From an uncultured Paracoccaceae bacterium (GTDB lineage Bacteria; Pseudomonadota; Alphaproteobacteria; Rhodobacterales; Rhodobacteraceae), in NCBI GenBank assembly GCA_947503175.1, contig CANNCO010000002.1, positions 733,235 through 797,234 on the forward strand: a DNA stretch of 64,000 nucleotides, written 5' to 3'. This document shows, piece after piece, positions 28,290-36,504 of this stretch (positions within the stretch are counted from its first letter, which is position 1; each line of letters begins with the position of its first letter). The notes under the pieces are model-generated. The model made no database searches. It saw only the letters and a list, made by a program, of their open reading frames with translations, and was not told the DNA's origin. The translations under genes were made by a program, and so were the position numbers.

Positions 28290-29124
28290 ATGTCGAGCCA
28301 AGCGTGGACAGATGCAGAGAACGACCTGATCGTCGGGGATTACTTCGCGATGCTGGCTGACGATGTGGCAGGCCGTCCCTACAACAAGGCCGAGCATCGG
28401 CGGCAGCTTCTGCCGCTCCTCAACAACCGTTCGGAAGGGTCGGTTGAGTTCAAGCACCAGAACATCAGCGCTGTGCTCAAGAGGCTCGGTGAGGTCTGGA
28501 TCATCGGGTACAAACCCGCGTTCAACTTCTAGGCCAGCTTGATCGACGCCGTCGCACGCTGGTTGGCGATGAACCCAGACTGGGCGCATCGTTCCCTTTC
28601 TTCCCGGCCGATGGAAGGCATGGCCGAGGCGGCGCAAATCTGGGTCGGGCCTGCACCGACACTGACCAACCAGCCGCCGCCGGACGAGCTTGTGCAGATG
28701 CTCCACATCGCACGAAAGTTCGACGTGGCCGCGCGAGATGAGCGCAACCGCGCCCTTGGCAAGGCTGGGGAGGAGCGCGTCTGAAGCACGAGCGCGACAC
28801 GCTGACCGCATCTGGGCGTGAGGATTTGGCGCAGCAAATCCGCTGGGTTTCCGAAGAAGACGGGATGGCGCGGGCTATGATATTGCCAGTTTCGATGCAG
28901 ACGGACGGCAGCGTCTCATCGGGGTGAAGACCACAAACGGGTGGGAACGCACGCCGTTCCATATCTCGCGCAATGAACTTGCAGTGGCAGATGAACGGCG
29001 CGAGGAATGGTGCTTGTTTCGCCTCTGGAACTTCGCACGAACGCCAAAGGCTTTCGAGTTGCGCCCGCCGCTTGATGCCCATGTGTCGCTCACGGCGACC
29101 AGCTTTCAAGCAAGCTTTCACTGA
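28290..29124 (+). pseudogene. broken DUF3883-domain protein gene
   Basis: The conceptual product starts SSQAWTDAENDLIVGDYFAM and ends with a DUF3883-like segment (KTTNGWERTPFHISRNELAV), a family related to restriction-type nuclease folds and often found in islands. Lesions: an in-frame TAG at 28530-28532, a frameshift near 28780, and another near 28870-28920, so three frames are needed for the whole gene. Function lost. Confidence 0.8.
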
Positions 29125-29586
29125 ATTGTGTTGATGAGACATGGCCTGGAAACAGCGCATCAATGGAGCGCGAGATAAAAGGGTTGCCGCATTCGGCACG
29201 CAACTGGTTGTTGTGACTGACTTTATTCAGCCGCACCCCTTTACGTGATGCGGCGACAATACGGTTAACGCACTGACTTTGCGGGAATAGTTTAGCGGCA
29301 CATTCCCAATGGACGCTTTTTGCGGCGTCAAATTCAACGCAAAATCAGATATTTAGGTGCCTTTAAGCGGCAAGGGTTGGAGGGCTGCCGTGCGATTTCT
29401 TCATCAACATCAGACACCTAGGCACGTGTTGCCGCACCTCTTTTATCTTGCGGTCATTCTGGTTGCCTCTCCGCAGATAGGACCGCGAAATCCGCGGGAC
29501 CGCAGATCACCTGTCTTACAGCGCGCCTGCGCGACAACCGCCGGAACACTCTTCGAGCACCTTCGATTGGGCGGCATGCTGACGCC
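29125..29586. other. intergenic stretch without recognised gene
   Basis: About 460 bases, moderately AT-rich around 29330-29350, lying between the broken DUF3883-like gene and the small gene before the serine recombinase. Frames are short and not recognised. Confidence 0.4.
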
Positions 29587-29775
29587 ATGTCAAAGCGACC
29601 GCCGCATTCACAGGAAATCGAATGCCCTAACTCAATGGGGAGGATGGGATCCGAAGAAGATGCAGTAAGCCGCCGATCGACATCAGCAACCTTGCGCGAA
29701 CGCCCAGACCCAGCGATCCTTAAACTGGCCCGGCAGGCGGCGAGGGAAGATCATGAACGTGAATTCCGAGACTGA
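29587..29775 (+). CDS. small protein preceding the serine recombinase
   Basis: 62 residues, charged, with a C-terminal helix RPDPAILKLARQAAREDHER. Small proteins of this pattern (DPxxxxxLARAxAREDH) commonly sit directly before large serine recombinases and overlap them, as here (23 bases). It appears intact while its neighbour is broken. Role unknown; possibly a recombination accessory factor. Confidence 0.5.
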   Translation: MSKRPPHSQEIECPNSMGRMGSEEDAVSRRSTSATLRERPDPAILKLARQAAREDHEREFRD

Positions 29776-31391
29776 ATTGAAAGCCGAGAAGCGGGCAGCG
29801 ATCTACACGCGCTATTCAACCGACCTTCAAAGCGAGCGATCCATCGAGGATCAGATCGCGCTTTGCCAAACGTAATCCGAGCGCGAGGAACTGGAAGTCG
29901 TGGCCACTTATCAGGATGCAGCGCAGTCAGGAGCTTCGGTGCTTGGCCGCAATGGCCTACTCGACCTTCTCGACGCCGCAAGACAAGGTAGATTCAACAT
30001 CGTCATCGTAGAAGCGCTCGATCGCTTGTCGCGGGACATGGAAGACCTTGCCGGGCTGCACAAGCGTCTGTCCTTCCTCGGCATCGAGATCCGTGCGGTT
30101 CACGAAGGAGTCGCGAGCACAGTGCTTGTCGGGCTGCGCGGTCTTGTTCGTCAGCTCTACCGCGAGGACAACGTTCTGAAGATCAGGCGCGGGTTGACGG
30201 GGCGCGCCAAGGAAAGCCTCAGCCCTGGCGGACTGGCCTATGGATATGAGCCAGTGCCAGGCGAGGTCGGTGCACGGCGGATCGTCAAGGCGGAAGCGAG
30301 CGTCGTTCGGCGCATCTTCGATGAGTACTTGGCCGGCAAGTCGCCACGAGACATTGCGTACGGTCTGAATACCGAAGGTATCGCGCCACCGCGCGGCTCG
30401 CGCTGGAACGCCTCAACGATCAACGGCAACGCAGCGCGCGGCAACGGCATCCTGCAGAACTTGCTTTACGCGGTCGTCAGATCTGGAACCGCGTGCGCAT
30501 GGTCAAGGACCCAGACACCGGGCGGCGCGTCTCGCGTCCCAATTCGCCGGAGCAGTGGGTGATCGCCGAGGTGCCAGAACTGGCGATCCGCGCGCCCGGT
30601 GTCTTCGAGGCGGCCGGAAAAGGAAGGCGGAACGATCATTCGCTTCGCCCCGGGACCGGAGACGGCCCTGCCATCTCCTCTCAGGCCTTCTGAGATGCGC
30701 AGCGCGCGGTGCGGGCATGTTGACCAACAGGAAGGATCGCAGCGGTCGCGTCCGTGTGCGGTGCTCAGCACATGCCGAAAGCGGATCCTGTCCCAAACCG
30801 CAAACGTTCTATCTCGACAGGATCGAGGAAGCGGTTGTAACCGGACTGCGCGCCGAACTTCGGCATCCTGAGGTGATTGCCGAGTACGTACGCACCTACC
30901 ATGAGGAACGTAAGCGCCTCGCCGCTGAGGCAGTCAAAGGGAGAACCAGAACCGAGAGACGGCTTGCCGCAATCGAACGCGAACTTGCCCGTCTCGTCGA
31001 TGCGATCTGTGACGGTTCCGCCGTGATCCAGCAACTAGAACCCAAGATGCTGGCGCTTCAAGAAGAGCAAACAGGGCTTCGTGAAGAACTGGCCGGTGCT
31101 CCGGAACTACCGGAGGTCATCTCCCTCCATCCAGCCACACTCAAGCAATACGAGGAACAACTCGCAGATCTCCAGACCACACTCGCTAAGGGCATCCGTT
31201 CTGGCGACACCGAGGCCGCTCAGGCCATGCGCGAGCTCGTCGATACTGTCACCGTCTCACAGGATCTAAATCGCAAGGGCGGCGTCGAGGTTGAAATCGC
31301 TGGACGCCTCAACCACCTGCTGGGCCCAAAGGCCTTTCCACAAGGCGTGAAAGGATTGGGGGTTTTCGATGGTAGCGGAGGAGGGACTTGA
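29753..31391 (+). pseudogene. broken large serine recombinase
   Basis: The N-terminal resolvase domain begins AAIYTRYSTDLQSERSIEDQ, with the catalytic serine in RYST and the EALDRLSRDMEDLAGLHKRL helix. A recombinase domain (GLAYGYEPVPGEVGARRIVK) and a zinc-ribbon/coiled-coil C-terminus (HLLSGLLRCAARGAG, then a long helix) follow. Lesions: a TAA codon after IALCQT at about 29873, frameshifts near 30475 and 30660, and a zinc-ribbon Cys changed to Arg (CAARG). The last residues, GVFDGSGGGT, are translated from the tRNA 3'-end sequence at 31369-31391. Confidence 0.88.
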
Positions 31392-31418
31392 ACCCCCGAC
31401 ACGCGGATTATGATTCCG
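31369..31418. repeat. attL: 50-base copy of the tRNA 3' end
   Basis: Identical over 50 bases to 59248-59297. It covers the tRNA from the anticodon stem-loop through the T arm to the CCA end; beyond the repeat the sequence no longer forms a tRNA. It marks the island end farthest from the intact tRNA. Confidence 0.93.
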
Positions 31419-31506
31419 TGGACACCCGGATTCTTTACTGAACGCATGCTGTCGCATATCATTGCAAACCGTTCGACATTAATTATCAGAATCAACGATT
31501 TCCACT

Positions 31507-31588
31507 TGTCCCCCAGTCAAATCTTGTCCAATGTAGTTGCATGGCGTAGCACCCAATCGCACGATAATTGTCCCCCATGTGTCCCCCA
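31507..31588. promoter_or_regulatory. left arm-type integrase sites (TGTCCCCCA)
   Basis: TGTCCCCCA occurs at 31507-31515, 31569-31577 and 31580-31588; the last two form TGTCCCCCATGTGTCCCCCA, 11 bases apart (one turn). The same pair lies beside attR. The sites end nine bases before the integrase start, so integrase bound here could also repress its own gene. Function inferred from layout. Confidence 0.7.
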
Positions 31589-31596
31589 GAGGCGAG

Positions 31597-32826
31597 ATGA
31601 AGTTAGAGTTAACTGACCGCTACTTGAGAAACCTTAAGGCGCCGGAGTCCGGCCGCATCGAAGTATCGGATACCAAGCGGCCTGGGCTGCGATTCCGCCT
31701 GTCGAAGGACAAAGCTGTCTGGATGTACGAGAAGCGGATAAAAGGCGGCCCGAAGCGAAAGCACACGTTTGGGACCTGGCCTGAACCGGTGAGTCTGAAG
31801 GATGCGCGCGATCAGGCACTGATCCTTGAAGCAGAGGCAGCCAAGGGCATCGACAGCGTCGCCGAAACTGCACGGAGGAAACTGGCCGAAGAGGCTGCTA
31901 AGAAAACATCGGTTTCGGTCGGCGATGCTATCGACGCTTACGATACATTGCATCTTGCCGGTCTGAGAACGCGAGACGAACGCAGAAGGCAGCTTCTTCA
32001 GTCGCTGGCGTCGCACGTTGGACAATCAATGTCCGAACTCACGCGCGCTCATCTCCAGGCCATCGTGGACGCGAAAGCGGGAGAGGGCCGCAAGGCCTAT
32101 GCCAATCGAATCCGGGCGGCATTAATGGCGTTTACCCGATGGGCTTGGGAACGAGATTACATCCACGAGAACATTGGAGCGGGGATTCCACGGGCGACAA
32201 AAGAGACGGCCCGTGAGCGCGTCCTAGATGTCACAGAAGTTCAAGCCATCTGGCAAGCAACCGAAGAGATGGGAGACCTCTGGCGGCCTTTCCTGCGAAT
32301 GCTGCTTCTAACCTGCCAGAGGCGCGGTGAAATCTTGAATCTACGATGGTCGGAACTGGATCTTGAACGCGGACGAATTGAAGTACCAGGTTCTCGAACG
32401 AAGAACGGCAAACCTCACATCACGCACTTGTCTGCGCCAGCGCTAGAAGCACTCGCATGCCTGCATGAGAAACGAAGTGAGTCAGACTGGGTCTTCACGA
32501 CCACAGGCACGACACCCGTCTCGGGCATTGGAAAGGCCAAAGCGCGGCTGGACAGACTTCTGGGCGATGCGGTCGGACCCTGGCGGCTTCATGATATCCG
32601 GACAGCATTCGCCACAACGATGGCGGAGGCGGGTGTACCGGAGAATGTCGCTGACCGTGTCTTGAATCACTCTGCAACCGGGTCAGCCCCTAGTGCAGTC
32701 GCCAGAGTCTATAACCGTGCTGAGCAGCTACCCCAACGTGCGGCGGCGCTAGAGAAATGGGCCGCACTGGTGACAGGAACTCAGGCTGAGATTGTTCCGG
32801 TGGCTTTTCGGGGAGGTGCGTATTGA
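31597..32826 (+). CDS. island integrase, tyrosine recombinase with DUF4102-like arm domain
   Basis: 409 residues. The N-terminal arm-binding domain (LTDRYLRNLKAPESGRIEVS, KRKHTFGTWPEPVSLKDARD) is of the P4-type integrase class; the catalytic domain has Arg in TCQRRGEILNLRWSEL, Lys in RTKNGKPHITHLSAP, HDIR in RLHDIRTAFATTMAEAG, His in LNHSATG and the nucleophile Tyr in RVYNRAEQL. The start at 31597 is chosen for AGAGGCGAG just upstream and the canonical MKLELTD start; 20 more codons upstream would run through the arm sites. Expected to recombine the 50-base tRNA repeats. Confidence 0.93.
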   Translation: MKLELTDRYLRNLKAPESGRIEVSDTKRPGLRFRLSKDKAVWMYEKRIKGGPKRKHTFGTWPEPVSLKDARDQALILEAEAAKGIDSVAETARRKLAEEAAKKTSVSVGDAIDAYDTLHLAGLRTRDERRRQLLQSLASHVGQSMSELTRAHLQAIVDAKAGEGRKAYANRIRAALMAFTRWAWERDYIHENIGAGIPRATKETARERVLDVTEVQAIWQATEEMGDLWRPFLRMLLLTCQRRGEILNLRWSELDLERGRIEVPGSRTKNGKPHITHLSAPALEALACLHEKRSESDWVFTTTGTTPVSGIGKAKARLDRLLGDAVGPWRLHDIRTAFATTMAEAGVPENVADRVLNHSATGSAPSAVARVYNRAEQLPQRAAALEKWAALVTGTQAEIVPVAFRGGAY

Positions 32827-32884
32827 TGGAACGCTGGGCGGATCATGTGACCGGCGGGACAGGTGATGTTGTGAGGATTTCGGA

Positions 32885-33520
32885 ATGAGTCCGAGAATTT
32901 CCAAAGCCATCGACGAAGGCAAAAACTTCTTTGGGATCATATCAGGTGAACCCCACGTCCCGACGACGTGTGTTTTGCTTCGCGAGCTTGTCCACGCAAT
33001 TGAAATTCTCGAGGGCTACTCTACTCATGAGCTCAAATTTGGATGTGATCCGGCCGCCCCTCAAATGGTGCTAGATAGTCTACTAGACGGCAGTCTTGTT
33101 GCCCGTGCATTCGGCACAAGTGAAGCACGCGAAACAGATACGATTATTCCAAGAACTTCATGGCCAATCCTTGACCCCATGAACGGCGAAGATGCGTATA
33201 CCAATGGCTTTTGGATGCACGCGGTGCTCTACGAACGGGATTGCCGAGGCTTCATTGGTGAATTGCCATTCGTTCTTCGTTCGGCAGCTATCCAATGGGT
33301 CGAATCGCGCGGGTTATCGGGTAAGAGGGGACGCCCACGCAAGAGGGAAGAAACACGAGAGGCATATATCGCTGCATTCCCTCAAGGCCACGGTTCAACA
33401 AATCTGGATCTCGTACATCGCGAGGTACAGGTGAAACTAGGGCAAACAGTCTCTAAGCGTTTAGTTCAGGCCGTTATCTCTGACTTGCGGAAAGAAGAGA
33501 ACGCAAAAAAGCCAGAATAG
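32885..33520 (+). CDS. hypothetical island protein, 211 residues
   Basis: Not recognised. Soluble; the N-terminal half is acidic to neutral, and the C-terminal half carries a basic patch (SGKRGRPRKREETREAYIAA) that could bind DNA, followed by a helix-rich end (VSKRLVQAVISDLRKEENAK) reminiscent of a winged helix. It lies between the integrase and the AlpA-like gene, a place often taken by excision or regulatory factors. Confidence 0.65.
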   Translation: MSPRISKAIDEGKNFFGIISGEPHVPTTCVLLRELVHAIEILEGYSTHELKFGCDPAAPQMVLDSLLDGSLVARAFGTSEARETDTIIPRTSWPILDPMNGEDAYTNGFWMHAVLYERDCRGFIGELPFVLRSAAIQWVESRGLSGKRGRPRKREETREAYIAAFPQGHGSTNLDLVHREVQVKLGQTVSKRLVQAVISDLRKEENAKKPE

Positions 33521-33598
33521 TTTCCGCACTTCATTCACTTTGACCATTATTTCAAAGAGTTAGAGCATGCCACCAGACGTAACAATCTGGAGGTTAGA

Positions 33599-33790
33599 AT
33601 GCCAAAGTCTTATGTCCCAGTGCAGGCTGTTGCCGGTCAGTTGGATTGCCACACAGGCACTGTCTGGCGAAAGGCGAGGATTGAGCCTGGTTTCCCGAAG
33701 CCAGTTCGCTTGGGCGGCCTGACACGCTGGGTTCAGGAGGAAATTGACGCCTACCTCGCCAAGGCCGAGGCCGAGCGCGAAGCCGCCTAA
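33599..33790 (+). CDS. AlpA-like excisionase/regulator
   Basis: 63-residue winged-helix protein. VPVQAVAGQLDCHTGTVWRK matches the helix-turn-helix of AlpA/Xis factors, and FPKPVRLGGLTRWVQEEIDA matches the conserved RVRWxxxEIxxW end. Such proteins activate or direct excision of P4-like islands. A GGAGG-type site precedes the ATG, and a hairpin terminator follows immediately. Confidence 0.85.
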   Translation: MPKSYVPVQAVAGQLDCHTGTVWRKARIEPGFPKPVRLGGLTRWVQEEIDAYLAKAEAEREAA

Positions 33791-33837
33791 AGAAAAACCC
33801 CAACCAATCCAACAGGATCGGCCGGGGCGTTTTTCTT
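33789..33837 (+). terminator. hairpin terminator after alpA-like gene
   Basis: Arms AAGAAAAACCCC and GGGGCGTTTTTCTT pair with one bulge and end in a T tract, starting at the alpA-like stop. It separates the AlpA gene from the operon that begins at 33891, which argues against longer upstream starts for that operon's first gene. Confidence 0.7.
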
Positions 33838-33890
33838 CGGGACACGTGGAGAATAGCGCACTGAAGCCGGTCCATCAAGAGGATCGACCA

Positions 33891-34244
33891 GTGACAGACA
33901 AAGACAAACCACCAAAGAACGCTCAGCGTATCATGCGCGTAGCAGACCTTCCTCAAACACGGTCGCCAGCACAGTACGAAGTGCAAAACGGCGATGAACC
34001 TCCCAAGACAGTGACGCTGGAAAAACGCCAGCGGCAGATCATGGATCTGCTCATTCGAGGGCCGGTCTATTGTGCCTCACCCGTTCGTCTATCGGACGTT
34101 GTGCACATCCTGAAGCGCGACATCGGCCTTGATGTCGAAACCAAGATGTACCCCGGAAACCCGATCACCGGGTCGGGTGCATATGGTGTCTACTTCCTCA
34201 AGTCACCGGTCACACTCGTTGATCGTCTGGAGGTGGCAGCATGA
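33891..34244 (+). CDS. winged-helix-like small island protein
   Basis: 117 residues from a GTG start with AGAGG upstream; an ATG at 33744 would run through the terminator. An acidic/Lys-rich leader is followed by a helix pair (TVTLEKRQRQIMDLLIRGPV) and a strand-rich end (MYPGNPITGSGAYGVYFLKS), suggesting a helix-turn-helix domain. First gene of a tightly coupled operon; its stop overlaps the next start (ATGA). Confidence 0.65.
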   Translation: MTDKDKPPKNAQRIMRVADLPQTRSPAQYEVQNGDEPPKTVTLEKRQRQIMDLLIRGPVYCASPVRLSDVVHILKRDIGLDVETKMYPGNPITGSGAYGVYFLKSPVTLVDRLEVAA

Positions 34245-35125
34245 CCATCTCCATAGTTTATCAGGCTAGCCGCATAAAACGCCATCGAGCGACAAAAGCC
34301 GAGATGGAAGAGCGCGCCGCATTCCTTGTGGAGTATGCAGCGAAGCACGCTCCCGTGACAGTCAGGCAGTTGTTCTATGCCGCGACCGTCGCGCAGGTCC
34401 CCGGAATCGACAAGACCGAAGCCGGATACAACAAGGTTCAGGCACAGGTGCTTCGGCTCCGAAAGCAAGGGGTAATGCCCTACGGCTTCATTGCCGATGC
34501 GACGCGCTATATGCGCCGCCCAAGGACGCATGACGGGTGGCAGGACGCTCTTCGAAACACGGCGCAACTCTATCGCAAGAGCCTTTGGGCTGACGCGGAT
34601 CAGGAAGTCGAAATCTGGCTTGAAAAGTCTGCTTTGGCCGGAGTTTTGTATCCGGTCACGTCGGATTATGACGTCGCGCTGATGCCGACCGGCGGTTACA
34701 CATCAGAAACCTTCGCGCATAGTGCCGTCGACAATCTTCGCGGAACCGGCGTCGGGTTGGTGATCTATGCCTTGTACGATTTCGACCGTAGTGGGCAAGA
34801 CGCTGCGTTGTCACTTCAGGAGAAAGTCGAACGCTTCGGGATTCAGTATGATGTTCCCATAGAGTTCATCCACCTCGGTCTAACCCACGACCAGGTGAAT
34901 GCCTGGAACCTTCCGACCCGACCCGCAAAGCGTGCAACCACAGCCGATAGGCGCTGGCCTCACGACTTTGCCGCTGAACTCGATGCCATACCTCCGGATG
35001 CATTGCGTGACATGGTTCGTGCGGTCATTGAACGTCATCTCCCGCGCCATGAACTCGACCACCTGAAGCGGATCGAAGCTGAGGAGCGCCAGACGCTGAT
35101 GCAGTTCATCGGGGAGGCTGCGTGA
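34241..35125 (+). CDS. TopoVI-A-like Toprim-domain protein
   Basis: 294 residues. The N-terminal winged-helix-like segment APVTVRQLFYAATVAQVPGI resembles the DNA-binding part of topoisomerase VI A/Spo11 proteins, though the catalytic Tyr context cannot be verified. A Toprim core follows: the Glu in EVEIWLEKSALAGVLYPVTS and the DxD in VIYALYDFDRSGQDAALSLQ. Stand-alone versions occur in phages and islands and are presumed to act on DNA structure during replication. Overlaps both neighbours by one to four bases. Confidence 0.75.
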   Translation: MTISIVYQASRIKRHRATKAEMEERAAFLVEYAAKHAPVTVRQLFYAATVAQVPGIDKTEAGYNKVQAQVLRLRKQGVMPYGFIADATRYMRRPRTHDGWQDALRNTAQLYRKSLWADADQEVEIWLEKSALAGVLYPVTSDYDVALMPTGGYTSETFAHSAVDNLRGTGVGLVIYALYDFDRSGQDAALSLQEKVERFGIQYDVPIEFIHLGLTHDQVNAWNLPTRPAKRATTADRRWPHDFAAELDAIPPDALRDMVRAVIERHLPRHELDHLKRIEAEERQTLMQFIGEAA

Positions 35126-36219
35126 TGGTTGCTCTCGCCTATCAGAACAGTGTTCCCGATCATGTCGCACAGGAAATGATCCGTCTGACGTCGCATGGCT
35201 TCAACGTCATCCCGCTGGGCGGAGAGGACGGCAAATCGCCCCTTTGCGCCTTTGCGGGGGAACCACCGGGTCTCAGCAAGTCCCTTGGCCTTCTCAAAGC
35301 CCATCATACCATGAGTTACGGCATTCGCCTGGACGGGCTTCTGGTGGTGGATGCTGACGAAGCAACGCCAGACATCGAGGATGTGATCCGAGCGCGCTTT
35401 GGCCCTTCACCGGTTCAGGTCGCGACACCGAGGGGCCGGCACTTCTGGTATCACCATGATGGCGGGCCAGTTCCCAGCCTCCGTGGTGAAGGTCTCGCCG
35501 TCGATATCAAGGCGGGGCCAAATGCCTATGTTCTTGGCCCCGGTTCCGTCCGCCCAGACAGCGGCGAATACATCGCCATCAAGGGGCGGCTTGGCGAGAC
35601 GGCCTTGCCTGAGTTCCAATCAGACTCTGGGCAGTCATTGCCCCGACCAAAAAAGCGAGCGGATGCGGGACGCATTGGCGAAGGCAGCCGAAACAGGGAG
35701 CTTTCCCTTGCTGCCATTCAAATGGTCGAGACGGTCGATACTCTGCCGGAGCTTTTTCAGAACCTCGTCTTCATTCGAGACGAGCAGTGCGAAAACCCGG
35801 AAACGCTTCCCGACGAGGAAATCCAGAAAATCGCCGAGTGGGCCTGGTCGAAGCGACTGGAGGGCAAGGTGTATCGAGACCGTGATAGCGAATTCAGGCT
35901 CAACCGGGCGGTCATGGACCTTCTTTCGGGAGTGCCCAACCAATCAGATGCCTTGGCGCTCTACGTGTGCCTCATGGCGAGCCACGGTCACATTCCAGGC
36001 CGCCAATTCACCATAGATTGGCAGGGCATGCGCGCCAATGGCCATACGAGCCTGGGCCGCCGCCGATTTCTTGAAGCACGCAGGGCTTTGGAGAGTGTTG
36101 GCCTGGTCGGAGTTGCCAACGAATACAGTGCCGGACATTTCTCGCGCACATATCGCCTGCAAAAGCCACTGGCCGATGATGTCACTTCGCTCTTTCCAGC
36201 AAAGGAGGCTGCAAGGTGA
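35125..36219 (+). CDS. bifunctional primase-polymerase (PrimPol) replication protein
   Basis: 364 residues from the ATG at 35125 (a GTG lies one codon before). The Prim-Pol domain runs to about residue 190: GFNVIPLGGEDGKSPLCAFA, the metal-binding LLVVDADEATPDIEDVI, and RGRHFWYHHDGG. A primase C-terminal helical domain ends in a DNA-binding-like segment (NGHTSLGRRRFLEARRALES). Such enzymes start and extend DNA in plasmids and phage satellites, so the island probably replicates after excision. No helicase domain is visible. Confidence 0.85.
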   Translation: MVALAYQNSVPDHVAQEMIRLTSHGFNVIPLGGEDGKSPLCAFAGEPPGLSKSLGLLKAHHTMSYGIRLDGLLVVDADEATPDIEDVIRARFGPSPVQVATPRGRHFWYHHDGGPVPSLRGEGLAVDIKAGPNAYVLGPGSVRPDSGEYIAIKGRLGETALPEFQSDSGQSLPRPKKRADAGRIGEGSRNRELSLAAIQMVETVDTLPELFQNLVFIRDEQCENPETLPDEEIQKIAEWAWSKRLEGKVYRDRDSEFRLNRAVMDLLSGVPNQSDALALYVCLMASHGHIPGRQFTIDWQGMRANGHTSLGRRRFLEARRALESVGLVGVANEYSAGHFSRTYRLQKPLADDVTSLFPAKEAAR

Positions 36220-36336
36220 AGGGGGGAGGGGTTTCTAATTACTTATGTCGACCGGTTTCGGTCCAAAGGCATCGAGAGCAGCAAATGATCAAACTGAGGC
36301 AGGTCCAAAGGGGCAAAACGGCCACAGGAGGGCCAA

Positions 36337-36504
36337 ATGAACAAAGAACCTAAGAAAGACTATGACTATTTCGAGCGACGCGAAGGAGAGGACGGGACGG
36401 ACTGGCTGATCCGCAGCGTGCATGAAATCGTCTCTCGCGGTCTGGCCAAACGGTTGGAACAAGAACGTGCCCGTCACGTTGAAGACGGAGGGCGCATCCA
36501 ATGA
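36337..36504 (+). CDS. small island protein, 55 residues
   Basis: Starts MNKEPKKDYDYFERREGEDG and ends with a basic helix (GLAKRLEQERARHVEDGGRI). CAGGAGGG lies upstream of the ATG. Its stop overlaps the start of the next gene (ATGA), so it belongs to the same coupled operon. Not recognised. Confidence 0.65.
   Translation: MNKEPKKDYDYFERREGEDGTDWLIRSVHEIVSRGLAKRLEQERARHVEDGGRIQ

Larger units (their letters stand above)
28290..31391 (+). mobile_element. decayed older element at the same tRNA (serine-recombinase island remnant)
   Basis: This stretch holds two broken genes, a DUF3883-like nuclease-type gene and a large serine recombinase, plus one small gene in front of the recombinase. The recombinase frame ends inside the sequence that also forms the tRNA 3' end, the usual sign of an integrase that uses that tRNA as attachment site. 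Its left end is not visible; 28290 is only the first recognisable gene remnant. Confidence 0.6.

Noticed and set aside
28134..29199. Two long minus-strand frames (225 residues each)
   Set aside because: They lie opposite the broken DUF3883-like gene, whose plus-strand translation is clearly homologous to a real family; the minus frames show no motif.
31369..31418. A second tRNA gene at the left repeat
   Set aside because: Only the 3' part of the tRNA is present; the acceptor 5' strand and D arm are missing, so it is an attachment-site copy.
33744..33890. Upstream start for the winged-helix-like gene
   Set aside because: It would translate through the alpA-like gene end and its hairpin terminator; the GTG at 33891 has a ribosome site and fits better.
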